A stretch of 64,000 nucleotides of DNA from NCBI GenBank assembly GCA_029448655.1, contig JACCLO010000037.1:1-64000 (forward strand), given 5' to 3'. Position numbers and translations under genes: made by a program. This document shows, piece after piece, positions 46,052-60,021 of this stretch. This DNA is from Wolfiporia cocos. Lineage: Eukaryota > Basidiomycota > Agaricomycetes > Polyporales > Phaeolaceae. A model generated the notes under the pieces. The model worked only from the letters and a program-made list of their open reading frames with translations, made no database searches and was not told the DNA's origin. Position 1 is the stretch's first letter. The number at the start of each line of letters is the position of its first letter.

Positions 46052-47901
46052 TGTCACAAACTTACTGTTTGTGAGGACCTGCGCTGCAGGGGAATCCTAA
46101 AGTGCCTAGCGAGGCGTGTGTGCGACCGCGACAGCGGTGACCGAGTCGGCTGTACCAAGGGCAGCCCAACCCGAGGACTCCTAATCGGCGACGTAAGGTG
46201 GCGGCACACAGTCAAGCGCGACAAATGAGGCCCCCGGGGCAGAGACGCATCACGCGCAGATAAGAAAGGGGCCTAAGCCCAAACGACTAGAATCTCAAAG
46301 ATGGGGGAGTAAGCCCCCATCGCTGCAGTATAAGTACATGTGTTGGAACGCTAAGTATCTAGCCTGCCCTACAGACATGGCCCGTGCGCATGTAACGTAA
46401 GCGTGACCGTACAAGTAACGTAACATGTAACTATATGGTGACCTATCATGTGAGTACCTGGCACGCGCGCTGCCTGACTAGCGCGCGCCTACTGGGTCAG
46501 GTGATCATGGAGGTATCTAGGGCGCGACCGAGAGGAAACGTAAAGTGAGCGGGGCGCGCGCGCGTGCAGCGGCGCCCATACAACAATAAGAAAGGGATGT
46601 ACAGTAGCCCCCCGGGCATATCCGTGACATTACCCCCCCTCTCAAAAAAAGTCGTCCCGACTTTCTACCTAGCTTCTACGGCGCTACATCCCCTGGTCTT
46701 TGTTTGATACCCGGCCCATTCCTTACGACGTAGGATGGGGAGCGTCCGAGTAGGTGGACCGTCCACCGGTGGGAGAGCGGAGGAGGCGGTTTCGGTATCG
46801 GTTCGGCATTCGTCGCTGAGGTTACTGGGTTATTTTTTAGATGGGGTCCCCGTCGTCCCCGTGTGCCTCCGCTTGCCTAATCCCGCCATCGTCGTCGCGG
46901 TAGTCCGTACTGAACCTTCGTCACTCTGGGACCGTCGGCGTGGGGTTGGGTAACCCTTGCGGGCCCCTTCGCATACCCACAGGTCAGAGGTTCTTGGCTT
47001 GGCTCCTGCCGCCCAGGGGTATGGCCGCGCTGCGCTAGACCTCCACGCGCGCGCACATTTGGTTAATGGCGGCGGCGGGCCCTCAAACACGGCTTACGCT
47101 GGTTGACCCCGCTACCCTGTGTTCATGGGGGGCGGACTTACGTATTTCATTCCGTATGGTAGCTTCGCCTGGTGTAATGCTTCGTGGGGGCTCGTAAGAC
47201 TACGGACCGTCGGCGCTTCTACCGACGGCTGCCCCGCCGCATTGCCATGGCTACCTATACGTAGAAAACCCTCGGCCCCAACGCAGGTGGCGAAGGAGGG
47301 GAGGTAAAATATCTTTGAGATTATGTCACAAACTTACTGTTTGTGAGGACCTGCGCTGCAGGGGAATCCTAAAGTGCCTAGCGAGGCGTGTGTGCGACCG
47401 CGACAGCGGTGACCGAGTCGGCTGTACCAAGGGCAGCCCAACCCGAGGACTCCTAATCGGCGACGTAAGGTGGCGGCACACAGTCAAGCGCGACAAATGA
47501 GGCCCCCGGGGCAGAGACGCATCACGCGCAGATAAGAAAGGGGCCTAAGCCCAAACGACTAGAATCTCAAAGATGGGGGAGTAAGCCCCCATCGCTGCAG
47601 TATAAGTACATGTGTTGGAACGCTAAGTATCTAGCCTGCCCTACAGACATGGCCCGTGCGCATGTAACGTAAGCGTGACCGTACAAGTAACGTAACATGT
47701 AACTATATGGTGACCTATCATGTGAGTACCTGGCACGCGCGCTGCCTGACTAGCGCGCGCCTACTGGGTCAGGTGATCATGGAGGTATCTAGGGCGCGAC
47801 CGAGAGGAAACGTAAAGTGAGCGGGGCGCGCGCGCGTGCAGCGGCGCCCATACAACAATAAGAAAGGGATGTACAGTAGCCCCCCGGGCATATCCGTGAC
47901 A
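46052..47901 (-). mobile_element. TRIM-like noncoding LTR element, 1850 bp
   Basis: Two 578-bp LTRs (46052-46629 and 47324-47901) start TGTCACAAAC and end ATCCGTGACA. They flank a 694-bp noncoding middle. The duplication TTTCT lies at 46047-46051 and 47902-47906, and units 2 and 3 show the empty site. The purine tract is next to the left LTR, so sense is minus. The primer-binding site AATCTCAAAGAT (sense, 47322-47311) is one base after the 5' LTR and complementary to sense ATCTTTGAGATT (46302-46291) in the LTR, a self-priming layout. Confidence 0.92.
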
Positions 47902-48996
47902 TTTCTAAGCTACTTTACAAAGTAAGTAAGCTACTAGGAGCCGCCACTAAAACTACATATTTATCTACTTATTGACTGGGATACCAGGGTACCTGAAAGA
48001 GAGCTCATCATCAGCGATCAACGCTGAGTGGTCATGTCTAACACAAGAAGAACGGGGGCATGGTTAGGGGCGCCCTTGTCAGGACGCCGCGCGGAATTTA
48101 GCCGACAGGTGTCTTCATCGAAGCGCGCGACTTCCTTCTAGAAAGAGAGTCGGTGACTGCCAGCGCTTGATAAGCTGGGTCACATGGTTGGGAATAGGAT
48201 ACACAGCCCATTTCCTCGTGGAGATGAGCTGGAAAGTGGTCGCAGTATTACACCGCGACCGGTCCGCGCTTTAGTGGTAAGGCTTGCCATCTATAGCCAC
48301 CTGGGTGTCACATCAGGGCTAAAAAACCATCCGTCGATCTAAGATCGCGCATTCACGAGCGCTCCACACATCAAGGATGGTGGGCAACGCCGCATGCTTC
48401 CGGTGGGGCCCCAACTCGGTTTAACCCAGGCTCGCACACCGAGCTGCCCGTAGGACTTACGCTATTGGCTACCGCGAGTGACCTCGGCTGGTTTGGCCTT
48501 GCGAGCCGCACCACCTCACCACTTGGATTCCCCGAAGGAGATCCCAAGCGGGCCCCTTACGCCTGGGGGGCGGCTTTGGAAGATTCCCACACCCAACTAA
48601 GGGAATACGCCGAAGCGCATATCCCTATGGGGATCCTACTGGTAGTGTTGGGTCCCTGAACAGGGATTGCCAAGACAGGGGGCTGCGCGCACACAGGCAG
48701 ACGGTCCCCTTTTCCCAATAGGCGGGTCTCAACCGCTGGCACCAGCAACCTTGTCAGGAAGCCGGCGCCTCTCCTTAACCCTGGAGTCCGGGTTCGCAGG
48801 ACGCATGCTGCTGATTAGGCAAGCAGCGCCCCACTGGGTGGCAGCAGGCCGCTAAGCCCGCCGCCGATGTATCCCAATCCGCAACCACGGAGCATACATC
48901 CCCTTTGCAGGAGAGTAGCGGCCCCTGCGCTATCTCAGACACCTGTTGGAGGAAAAACCCAGGCGCCACCAGTTAAGGAGGCGCAGGGGGGTAGGT

Positions 48997-49008
48997 AGTT
49001 CTATTCTT
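48997..49008 (-). promoter_or_regulatory. Self-primer binding site of the array element (12 nt)
   Basis: In sense, AAGAATAGAACT lies one base after the LTR. It is the complement of AGTTCTATTCTT in the LTR (42330-42319 in copy 1). The same site recurs at 53956-53967 and 58915-58926. Confidence 0.75.
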
Positions 49009-49009
49009 A

Positions 49010-50103
49010 TGACACAGATGGCTCTGTGGGACTCACCAAGCCAGTATCCTGCGATGAACTAGGCGACTTAGGTGAGGAAGAGGTTATCAGACGCAGTAGG
49101 AGGTAGGAGGTTCTTCTACGGCGTACGCCGAGAAGAATAGAACTGAAGTTAAAGAGCGCTTGGCTCCTACTTATATACATTGTGTCGGGAGGGCACGTGC
49201 TACTAGCTAGCGGTTGCCTTACCGGGTTATGTGGCTTTGCCAAGTGGCGAAGCTTTATCTTATCTGATGTTTAGTTACTCTATCTAGAATGGCCGTGGAA
49301 GGCCCTAATGGCCGACCCAATCGTAATAGAGGGATTATGTCTTATCTGTGATACTAACGCGGGCGCAGCCCGGGTATAGGTGAAGCCGGTTGCCGGATAC
49401 CTTGCGGCATAATGGCGATTGGCCGTGCTTCGTTGGATGACCAAGGCGAGACGCCGAGGTCGTTATGCCATTGGACGGGTAGTACCGTGGCATGTGTTAC
49501 AGCCCGGTCCGGATGGTTACCGGGGCATGTATTGGTCTTAGCCGTGAGGCGAGGACCGGTGTTTGGGCAGCGCCGTGATGGCAGAAGCCCGGGACTTGGA
49601 GAACGCCGAGTCCGTGAGATGGCCGAGAAGGCCGAGCCTATAGCGATATTGCCTTGATGCTAATATAGTGCTATTTGGCCGTGTTGCCATTATTATGCGA
49701 AGGCGTGGCGCGCCTGAGGTGCCATTGTGATCAAGGATCTTATGGCGGTGGGAAGCCGGGAAGGCCGACCCAATAGTACAAGGCCGCGAGGCACTGTTTG
49801 TACATGTGGACATTATTATGCGAGCGTGCCGCGCTCGGCCTATCATTATGATCTACGATCTATGACGTGGCTGGTCTTGCTCTGACGGGCGAGACCTTTA
49901 TGACGTAGCTGTAACTATGCTATTGGACCGGAAGGTGCCGTAGCGTTATGTATGCTGGTCATGTGGTGATAAGCCCAGTTAAGAGCTTGTCGTGGTGGCA
50001 ATGGGAGTTAACCCGTAGATAACTTGTAGTTAGACGTATAAATCCCAGGTAAATTGCTATAATCGTAGGAAAAATGCTGTAAGCCCCAGATAAATCTGTG
50101 ACA
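49010..50103 (-). repeat. Array LTR copy 2
   Basis: Same length and ends as copy 1. The sequence just left of it (48997-49008, AGTTCTATTCTT on plus) is the primer-binding site of unit 1. Confidence 0.9.
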
Positions 50104-53100
50104 TTACCCCCGCTTTAGGTTTCATCGTCCCTGATGAAACTATTCCTCATTGTGTACGTCCCAAGAGCGGTATAACGCGTGATGACGAAGTGTCAAATGC
50201 CGTTATGGTGCTGCTTCAATTTGTCAATTGAACAGGGATAAATGGGAGTTTCAGGACTTGTGGTGGAACCTGAGCGTGGAAGGCGATTTTATTCCTTATA
50301 GTGATTTGTAACGCGTGATAGCGAAGTGCTAAATGCCGTTACTAGCGATTATCAACGCGTGATGACCGAAAGGTCAAATGCCGTTGTTAGGGAGATGTAG
50401 TCGTGTTACTAGAGTGTGCTGTCATTGTGCATGCGGATCCTAAGAGGAGGGACTCTCCTGTTATCGCTGAAGGTGTTCTAGTGCCTTTTCGCGACCTTGG
50501 TCGGATTATTGCTTTTGCTTATGACGTTACTCGTAGTAGAAGGCGATATGGAAATGGTCATCATATAGTGCCTTTGAATCTACTTGTAATCTGTATCTCC
50601 AATAGCTTGCCAAGCGTATTAGAGGGTGCATTGTGTCGTTGTACGTATTTCGGATAGCATTGTGCGATATTCCTTAGAGTGAGGGCTTCACTGTTAGCTC
50701 TGGAGATTTTCTAGTGTCTCTTCGAGCCCTTGGGCGGATATGTTGCTTATGCGTAGTACCCATTGAGTGTGACATAGCGGTGCTTTTTCGACGTCTATTG
50801 CCTAGCGGTGAATGGGATTGCAAGTTCCTTCGTTCGCGTGGCGGGTGTCTTAGGCTTTGTGCTTGTACAGGGGTAATCCTACTTTGTACGACTTATGCGG
50901 TTTGAACGGTTATTAAAGGGCGTCGCCTTATGAACGTTTATGAGGCGTCGCCTCCCTAGTATCGCAAGTACTAAGCGTGTGACATTTGTCAATGCCCATT
51001 TGTTACAGGGGTTGTGTCCCCTAGTTAGATTGCTTCTACGTAGCGATCTCTTCGGAGTCGTAAGTTCCGGAATGAAGCTGTGCCTTCGTTGTTGTATGCA
51101 CTTATTTATTAACGAGTAGGCTTCTCGTGTAAAACCCCATAGTATAAGTACTAATCATTGTGCATTATGGTCAATGCTTATGATTGTATTCCCTGATACT
51201 GTAGTGTCGTTGCCGTAGTGAGGCCTTATTGGGTAACCGTGAGAACATACATCCTTGTCAGGAGTTGTCTCGTATAGGTGTATCCCGTAAGGGCTGAAGT
51301 CCCATGGTGGCGATGACGGTAGTTTCCAATGTGCTTGTATGTCGTTAAAGTCGTTCTTCGATTGAGTATGACATTGTAAGCGTGGGAACTGGGATGATCG
51401 TTGGGGAAGGGTATATTTCGCTATTGGATAGATAGCTACTATATTCCTATTACAGGGTTGTCGTCCATATACGAATAGGACAGTACGAGCATGAATGAGG
51501 GTAATCGGGCCTCTTAGTGCATGTCGTTTGTTGCTTTAATGACCGTAAGGTTCATTTGTAAGCGTGGGATAGTGGACTTGTTAAGGTCCTAGGTGCGAAA
51601 TTAGGGTTTCCACCCCCTCTTTCACGTTTGATCTCCCGATCAAACCTATCCAGATGGTTTTGGTTTTTAAAGAGGTTAAACCGCCTCTATACCCAGATAA
51701 GGGTGGGTGGATGTGGGCCGAAGGTATTCTTGACGTATATCCATATACGGCTGTATCCAGTGTAGTCGCTCGCATATGCGACCAGATTTTTATACTAAGG
51801 TTTCCAAGCCCTAGTTTGTCGGAATCGAAGGGTTTTCCAGGCCCATATTCGATGTAGTGACGAGATGTAATCCTTTCTTGACGTAAGGATACAGATCCGG
51901 ATTTATTTATTACGCGTCTCGACGGCGTAGGTTTCCGTAAACCAAGCAATTAAATGATAACCGATTGCCAAATCGGCTTGATTGAATTAATAAGGGGGAC
52001 TCCCTTGTTATCTCTGGAAGTTTTCGAGTGCTTCTTCGAGACCTTTTGCGGACGATCGCATTGAGTTGCTAAGGTGTATTTTTCGAATTCGGTTATTCTC
52101 CCCACAGAGAAAAGTTGAATCGAAGTGAAATCAAAAGTGAGGTAGCTAGCCTCGTGACGAATTTTGCGATTGGCGTGCGAAATTGTCGACTTCAATACAG
52201 GGGGGGACCGGTTGGAAACCGGTGTAGATTCGGCGATTGTGCGAGAATGCCGAATGAAGTGTGATTCTAGAAGCCTTGCGGCCTCCGCTACACTTCAAGG
52301 GAACGCGTATTAATAGCGTGTGTCCCTTGTTTTCCTTTCCTCTAACCCAGATTGCAAGATTCAATGAAGTAATCTTGTTGCGATCTGTTTGTACATGGGT
52401 GGCTGGTGGAAACAGCGCTGTACCCAATTATTTATAGACGCTTGTCAGACGTCTCTTCCCAATCGGATGGTAATTTCCTTGTCAGGAATTCCATTACCAA
52501 AAGGGGTGCCCCCGTTCTAAGGTTCTTTGTGACATGTGACCAAATGACAGATGCTCAATAACCCGAATCCCCTTTTCAGGAGCGAAGACCGAAGTCAAAC
52601 GGGCGCCGATAGATTAAGAATCTTAATCGACTTGGTACTTAGGCATTCCCATAGTAATAATAGTTATAAGCATATGTTTGCCAAGCGTACGCGATCCTAC
52701 GTCGAGTAAGGTACTAGTATCGTTTTTCGATTGACTTATTGTACCTAAGACGTAAAAGGTTGCTTTATATGTACATAAGCGACCTTAACCAGGCTAGATA
52801 ACCTGGGAACCAGCAGGTGACGCAGGATTTCCAGAGGCGAATACAAATGCTATTGGACGGTTTCTAAGCTACTTTACAAAGTAAGTAAGCTACTAGGAGC
52901 CGCCACTAAAACTACATATTTATCTACTTATTGACTGGGATACCAGGGTACCTGAAAGAGAGCTCATCATCAGCGATCAACGCTGAGTGGTCATGTCTAA
53001 CACAAGAAGAACGGGGGCATGGTTAGGGGCGCCCTTGTCAGGACGCCGCGCGGAATTTAGCCGACAGGTGTCTTCATCGAAGCGCGCGACTTCCTTCTAG

Positions 53101-53968
53101 AAAGAGAGTCGGTGACTGCCAGCGCTTGATAAGCTGGGTCACATGGTTGGGAATAGGATACACAGCCCATTTCCTCGTGGAGATGAGCTGGAAAGTGGTC
53201 GCAGTATTACACCGCGACCGGTCCGCGCTTTAGTGGTAAGGCTTGCCATCTATAGCCACCTGGGTGTCACATCAGGGCTAAAAAACCATCCGTCGATCTA
53301 AGATCGCGCATTCACGAGCGCTCCACACATCAAGGATGGTGGGCAACGCCGCATGCTTCCGGTGGGGCCCCAACTCGGTTTAACCCAGGCTCGCACACCG
53401 AGCTGCCCGTAGGACTTACGCTATTGGCTACCGCGAGTGACCTCGGCTGGTTTGGCCTTGCGAGCCGCACCACCTCACCACTTGGATTCCCCGAAGGAGA
53501 TCCCAAGCGGGCCCCTTACGCCTGGGGGGCGGCTTTGGAAGATTCCCACACCCAACTAAGGGAATACGCCGAAGCGCATATCCCTATGGGGATCCTACTG
53601 GTAGTGTTGGGTCCCTGAACAGGGATTGCCAAGACAGGGGGCTGCGCGCACACAGGCAGACGGTCCCCTTTTCCCAATAGGCGGGTCTCAACCGCTGGCA
53701 CCAGCAACCTTGTCAGGAAGCCGGCGCCTCTCCTTAACCCTGGAGTCCGGGTTCGCAGGACGCATGCTGCTGATTAGGCAAGCAGCGCCCCACTGGGTGG
53801 CAGCAGGCCGCTAAGCCCGCCGCCGATGTATCCCAATCCGCAACCACGGAGCATACATCCCCTTTGCAGGAGAGTAGCGGCCCCTGCGCTATCTCAGACA
53901 CCTGTTGGAGGAAAAACCCAGGCGCCACCAGTTAAGGAGGCGCAGGGGGGTAGGTAGTTCTATTCTTA
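50104..53968. other. Array internal region 2, 3865 bp, noncoding
   Basis: This looks the same as region 1 without the nested element. The hairpins lie at 50173-50386. Confidence 0.85.
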
Positions 53969-55062
53969 TGACACAGATGGCTCTGTGGGACTCACCAAGC
54001 CAGTATCCTGCGATGAACTAGGCGACTTAGGTGAGGAAGAGGTTATCAGACGCAGTAGGAGGTAGGAGGTTCTTCTACGGCGTACGCCGAGAAGAATAGA
54101 ACTGAAGTTAAAGAGCGCTTGGCTCCTACTTATATACATTGTGTCGGGAGGGCACGTGCTACTAGCTAGCGGTTGCCTTACCGGGTTATGTGGCTTTGCC
54201 AAGTGGCGAAGCTTTATCTTATCTGATGTTTAGTTACTCTATCTAGAATGGCCGTGGAAGGCCCTAATGGCCGACCCAATCGTAATAGAGGGATTATGTC
54301 TTATCTGTGATACTAACGCGGGCGCAGCCCGGGTATAGGTGAAGCCGGTTGCCGGATACCTTGCGGCATAATGGCGATTGGCCGTGCTTCGTTGGATGAC
54401 CAAGGCGAGACGCCGAGGTCGTTATGCCATTGGACGGGTAGTACCGTGGCATGTGTTACAGCCCGGTCCGGATGGTTACCGGGGCATGTATTGGTCTTAG
54501 CCGTGAGGCGAGGACCGGTGTTTGGGCAGCGCCGTGATGGCAGAAGCCCGGGACTTGGAGAACGCCGAGTCCGTGAGATGGCCGAGAAGGCCGAGCCTAT
54601 AGCGATATTGCCTTGATGCTAATATAGTGCTATTTGGCCGTGTTGCCATTATTATGCGAAGGCGTGGCGCGCCTGAGGTGCCATTGTGATCAAGGATCTT
54701 ATGGCGGTGGGAAGCCGGGAAGGCCGACCCAATAGTACAAGGCCGCGAGGCACTGTTTGTACATGTGGACATTATTATGCGAGCGTGCCGCGCTCGGCCT
54801 ATCATTATGATCTACGATCTATGACGTGGCTGGTCTTGCTCTGACGGGCGAGACCTTTATGACGTAGCTGTAACTATGCTATTGGACCGGAAGGTGCCGT
54901 AGCGTTATGTATGCTGGTCATGTGGTGATAAGCCCAGTTAAGAGCTTGTCGTGGTGGCAATGGGAGTTAACCCGTAGATAACTTGTAGTTAGACGTATAA
55001 ATCCCAGGTAAATTGCTATAATCGTAGGAAAAATGCTGTAAGCCCCAGATAAATCTGTGACA
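53969..55062 (-). repeat. Array LTR copy 3
   Basis: Same length and ends as copy 2, offset by exactly 4959. Confidence 0.9.
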
Positions 55063-58000
55063 TTACCCCCGCTTTAGGTTTCATCGTCCCTGATGAAACT
55101 ATTCCTCATTGTGTACGTCCCAAGAGCGGTATAACGCGTGATGACGAAGTGTCAAATGCCGTTATGGTGCTGCTTCAATTTGTCAATTGAACAGGGATAA
55201 ATGGGAGTTTCAGGACTTGTGGTGGAACCTGAGCGTGGAAGGCGATTTTATTCCTTATAGTGATTTGTAACGCGTGATAGCGAAGTGCTAAATGCCGTTA
55301 CTAGCGATTATCAACGCGTGATGACCGAAAGGTCAAATGCCGTTGTTAGGGAGATGTAGTCGTGTTACTAGAGTGTGCTGTCATTGTGCATGCGGATCCT
55401 AAGAGGAGGGACTCTCCTGTTATCGCTGAAGGTGTTCTAGTGCCTTTTCGCGACCTTGGTCGGATTATTGCTTTTGCTTATGACGTTACTCGTAGTAGAA
55501 GGCGATATGGAAATGGTCATCATATAGTGCCTTTGAATCTACTTGTAATCTGTATCTCCAATAGCTTGCCAAGCGTATTAGAGGGTGCATTGTGTCGTTG
55601 TACGTATTTCGGATAGCATTGTGCGATATTCCTTAGAGTGAGGGCTTCACTGTTAGCTCTGGAGATTTTCTAGTGTCTCTTCGAGCCCTTGGGCGGATAT
55701 GTTGCTTATGCGTAGTACCCATTGAGTGTGACATAGCGGTGCTTTTTCGACGTCTATTGCCTAGCGGTGAATGGGATTGCAAGTTCCTTCGTTCGCGTGG
55801 CGGGTGTCTTAGGCTTTGTGCTTGTACAGGGGTAATCCTACTTTGTACGACTTATGCGGTTTGAACGGTTATTAAAGGGCGTCGCCTTATGAACGTTTAT
55901 GAGGCGTCGCCTCCCTAGTATCGCAAGTACTAAGCGTGTGACATTTGTCAATGCCCATTTGTTACAGGGGTTGTGTCCCCTAGTTAGATTGCTTCTACGT
56001 AGCGATCTCTTCGGAGTCGTAAGTTCCGGAATGAAGCTGTGCCTTCGTTGTTGTATGCACTTATTTATTAACGAGTAGGCTTCTCGTGTAAAACCCCATA
56101 GTATAAGTACTAATCATTGTGCATTATGGTCAATGCTTATGATTGTATTCCCTGATACTGTAGTGTCGTTGCCGTAGTGAGGCCTTATTGGGTAACCGTG
56201 AGAACATACATCCTTGTCAGGAGTTGTCTCGTATAGGTGTATCCCGTAAGGGCTGAAGTCCCATGGTGGCGATGACGGTAGTTTCCAATGTGCTTGTATG
56301 TCGTTAAAGTCGTTCTTCGATTGAGTATGACATTGTAAGCGTGGGAACTGGGATGATCGTTGGGGAAGGGTATATTTCGCTATTGGATAGATAGCTACTA
56401 TATTCCTATTACAGGGTTGTCGTCCATATACGAATAGGACAGTACGAGCATGAATGAGGGTAATCGGGCCTCTTAGTGCATGTCGTTTGTTGCTTTAATG
56501 ACCGTAAGGTTCATTTGTAAGCGTGGGATAGTGGACTTGTTAAGGTCCTAGGTGCGAAATTAGGGTTTCCACCCCCTCTTTCACGTTTGATCTCCCGATC
56601 AAACCTATCCAGATGGTTTTGGTTTTTAAAGAGGTTAAACCGCCTCTATACCCAGATAAGGGTGGGTGGATGTGGGCCGAAGGTATTCTTGACGTATATC
56701 CATATACGGCTGTATCCAGTGTAGTCGCTCGCATATGCGACCAGATTTTTATACTAAGGTTTCCAAGCCCTAGTTTGTCGGAATCGAAGGGTTTTCCAGG
56801 CCCATATTCGATGTAGTGACGAGATGTAATCCTTTCTTGACGTAAGGATACAGATCCGGATTTATTTATTACGCGTCTCGACGGCGTAGGTTTCCGTAAA
56901 CCAAGCAATTAAATGATAACCGATTGCCAAATCGGCTTGATTGAATTAATAAGGGGGACTCCCTTGTTATCTCTGGAAGTTTTCGAGTGCTTCTTCGAGA
57001 CCTTTTGCGGACGATCGCATTGAGTTGCTAAGGTGTATTTTTCGAATTCGGTTATTCTCCCCACAGAGAAAAGTTGAATCGAAGTGAAATCAAAAGTGAG
57101 GTAGCTAGCCTCGTGACGAATTTTGCGATTGGCGTGCGAAATTGTCGACTTCAATACAGGGGGGGACCGGTTGGAAACCGGTGTAGATTCGGCGATTGTG
57201 CGAGAATGCCGAATGAAGTGTGATTCTAGAAGCCTTGCGGCCTCCGCTACACTTCAAGGGAACGCGTATTAATAGCGTGTGTCCCTTGTTTTCCTTTCCT
57301 CTAACCCAGATTGCAAGATTCAATGAAGTAATCTTGTTGCGATCTGTTTGTACATGGGTGGCTGGTGGAAACAGCGCTGTACCCAATTATTTATAGACGC
57401 TTGTCAGACGTCTCTTCCCAATCGGATGGTAATTTCCTTGTCAGGAATTCCATTACCAAAAGGGGTGCCCCCGTTCTAAGGTTCTTTGTGACATGTGACC
57501 AAATGACAGATGCTCAATAACCCGAATCCCCTTTTCAGGAGCGAAGACCGAAGTCAAACGGGCGCCGATAGATTAAGAATCTTAATCGACTTGGTACTTA
57601 GGCATTCCCATAGTAATAATAGTTATAAGCATATGTTTGCCAAGCGTACGCGATCCTACGTCGAGTAAGGTACTAGTATCGTTTTTCGATTGACTTATTG
57701 TACCTAAGACGTAAAAGGTTGCTTTATATGTACATAAGCGACCTTAACCAGGCTAGATAACCTGGGAACCAGCAGGTGACGCAGGATTTCCAGAGGCGAA
57801 TACAAATGCTATTGGACGGTTTCTAAGCTACTTTACAAAGTAAGTAAGCTACTAGGAGCCGCCACTAAAACTACATATTTATCTACTTATTGACTGGGAT
57901 ACCAGGGTACCTGAAAGAGAGCTCATCATCAGCGATCAACGCTGAGTGGTCATGTCTAACACAAGAAGAACGGGGGCATGGTTAGGGGCGCCCTTGTCAG

Positions 58001-58927
58001 GACGCCGCGCGGAATTTAGCCGACAGGTGTCTTCATCGAAGCGCGCGACTTCCTTCTAGAAAGAGAGTCGGTGACTGCCAGCGCTTGATAAGCTGGGTCA
58101 CATGGTTGGGAATAGGATACACAGCCCATTTCCTCGTGGAGATGAGCTGGAAAGTGGTCGCAGTATTACACCGCGACCGGTCCGCGCTTTAGTGGTAAGG
58201 CTTGCCATCTATAGCCACCTGGGTGTCACATCAGGGCTAAAAAACCATCCGTCGATCTAAGATCGCGCATTCACGAGCGCTCCACACATCAAGGATGGTG
58301 GGCAACGCCGCATGCTTCCGGTGGGGCCCCAACTCGGTTTAACCCAGGCTCGCACACCGAGCTGCCCGTAGGACTTACGCTATTGGCTACCGCGAGTGAC
58401 CTCGGCTGGTTTGGCCTTGCGAGCCGCACCACCTCACCACTTGGATTCCCCGAAGGAGATCCCAAGCGGGCCCCTTACGCCTGGGGGGCGGCTTTGGAAG
58501 ATTCCCACACCCAACTAAGGGAATACGCCGAAGCGCATATCCCTATGGGGATCCTACTGGTAGTGTTGGGTCCCTGAACAGGGATTGCCAAGACAGGGGG
58601 CTGCGCGCACACAGGCAGACGGTCCCCTTTTCCCAATAGGCGGGTCTCAACCGCTGGCACCAGCAACCTTGTCAGGAAGCCGGCGCCTCTCCTTAACCCT
58701 GGAGTCCGGGTTCGCAGGACGCATGCTGCTGATTAGGCAAGCAGCGCCCCACTGGGTGGCAGCAGGCCGCTAAGCCCGCCGCCGATGTATCCCAATCCGC
58801 AACCACGGAGCATACATCCCCTTTGCAGGAGAGTAGCGGCCCCTGCGCTATCTCAGACACCTGTTGGAGGAAAAACCCAGGCGCCACCAGTTAAGGAGGC
58901 GCAGGGGGGTAGGTAGTTCTATTCTTA
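55063..58927. other. Array internal region 3, 3865 bp, noncoding
   Basis: This looks the same as region 2. The hairpins lie at 55132-55345. Confidence 0.85.
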
Positions 58928-60021
58928 TGACACAGATGGCTCTGTGGGACTCACCAAGCCAGTATCCTGCGATGAACTAGGCGACTTAGGTGAGGAAGAG
59001 GTTATCAGACGCAGTAGGAGGTAGGAGGTTCTTCTACGGCGTACGCCGAGAAGAATAGAACTGAAGTTAAAGAGCGCTTGGCTCCTACTTATATACATTG
59101 TGTCGGGAGGGCACGTGCTACTAGCTAGCGGTTGCCTTACCGGGTTATGTGGCTTTGCCAAGTGGCGAAGCTTTATCTTATCTGATGTTTAGTTACTCTA
59201 TCTAGAATGGCCGTGGAAGGCCCTAATGGCCGACCCAATCGTAATAGAGGGATTATGTCTTATCTGTGATACTAACGCGGGCGCAGCCCGGGTATAGGTG
59301 AAGCCGGTTGCCGGATACCTTGCGGCATAATGGCGATTGGCCGTGCTTCGTTGGATGACCAAGGCGAGACGCCGAGGTCGTTATGCCATTGGACGGGTAG
59401 TACCGTGGCATGTGTTACAGCCCGGTCCGGATGGTTACCGGGGCATGTATTGGTCTTAGCCGTGAGGCGAGGACCGGTGTTTGGGCAGCGCCGTGATGGC
59501 AGAAGCCCGGGACTTGGAGAACGCCGAGTCCGTGAGATGGCCGAGAAGGCCGAGCCTATAGCGATATTGCCTTGATGCTAATATAGTGCTATTTGGCCGT
59601 GTTGCCATTATTATGCGAAGGCGTGGCGCGCCTGAGGTGCCATTGTGATCAAGGATCTTATGGCGGTGGGAAGCCGGGAAGGCCGACCCAATAGTACAAG
59701 GCCGCGAGGCACTGTTTGTACATGTGGACATTATTATGCGAGCGTGCCGCGCTCGGCCTATCATTATGATCTACGATCTATGACGTGGCTGGTCTTGCTC
59801 TGACGGGCGAGACCTTTATGACGTAGCTGTAACTATGCTATTGGACCGGAAGGTGCCGTAGCGTTATGTATGCTGGTCATGTGGTGATAAGCCCAGTTAA
59901 GAGCTTGTCGTGGTGGCAATGGGAGTTAACCCGTAGATAACTTGTAGTTAGACGTATAAATCCCAGGTAAATTGCTATAATCGTAGGAAAAATGCTGTAA
60001 GCCCCAGATAAATCTGTGACA
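58928..60021 (-). repeat. Array LTR copy 4
   Basis: Same length and ends. It abuts the right-hand ACCCG target duplication and the resumed pol frame of the host element. Confidence 0.9.

Larger units (their letters stand above)
43290..49009. other. Array internal region 1, noncoding, with nested TRIM
   Basis: This is 3865 bp of element sequence plus 1855 bp of insertion. The open frames are short and have no protein motif. It contains three covarying hairpins (43359-43572), a family of three 70-nt repeats, and a TTTCATC/GATGAAA hairpin beside the purine tract at about 43300. Confidence 0.8.
42196..60021 (-). mobile_element. Tandem array of a noncoding LTR element: 4 LTRs, 3 internal regions
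   Basis: Four 1094-bp LTRs at 42196, 49010, 53969 and 58928 alternate with three internal regions. The spacing is 6814, 4959 and 4959; the extra 1855 bp in unit 1 is a nested element plus its duplication. The whole array is flanked by one 5-bp duplication, ACCCG (42191-42195 and 60022-60026), and there are no duplications at the inner LTRs. The copies look nearly identical; I noticed one LTR substitution near 42430. Internal regions have no retrotransposon protein. The purine tract (TTACCCCCGCTTTAGG on plus) is right of each left LTR, so sense is minus. Confidence 0.92.

Noticed and set aside
42598..59764. Repeated open frames of 60-120 codons in the array LTRs and internal regions
   Set aside because: They recur only because the DNA is repeated. 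They have no protein motif, and overlapping frames on both strands are equally open.
42196..60021. Could the regular repeats be a CRISPR array or satellite DNA?
   Set aside because: The repeat unit is 4959 bp with LTR ends, a purine tract and a target duplication; this is a fungal retroelement array.
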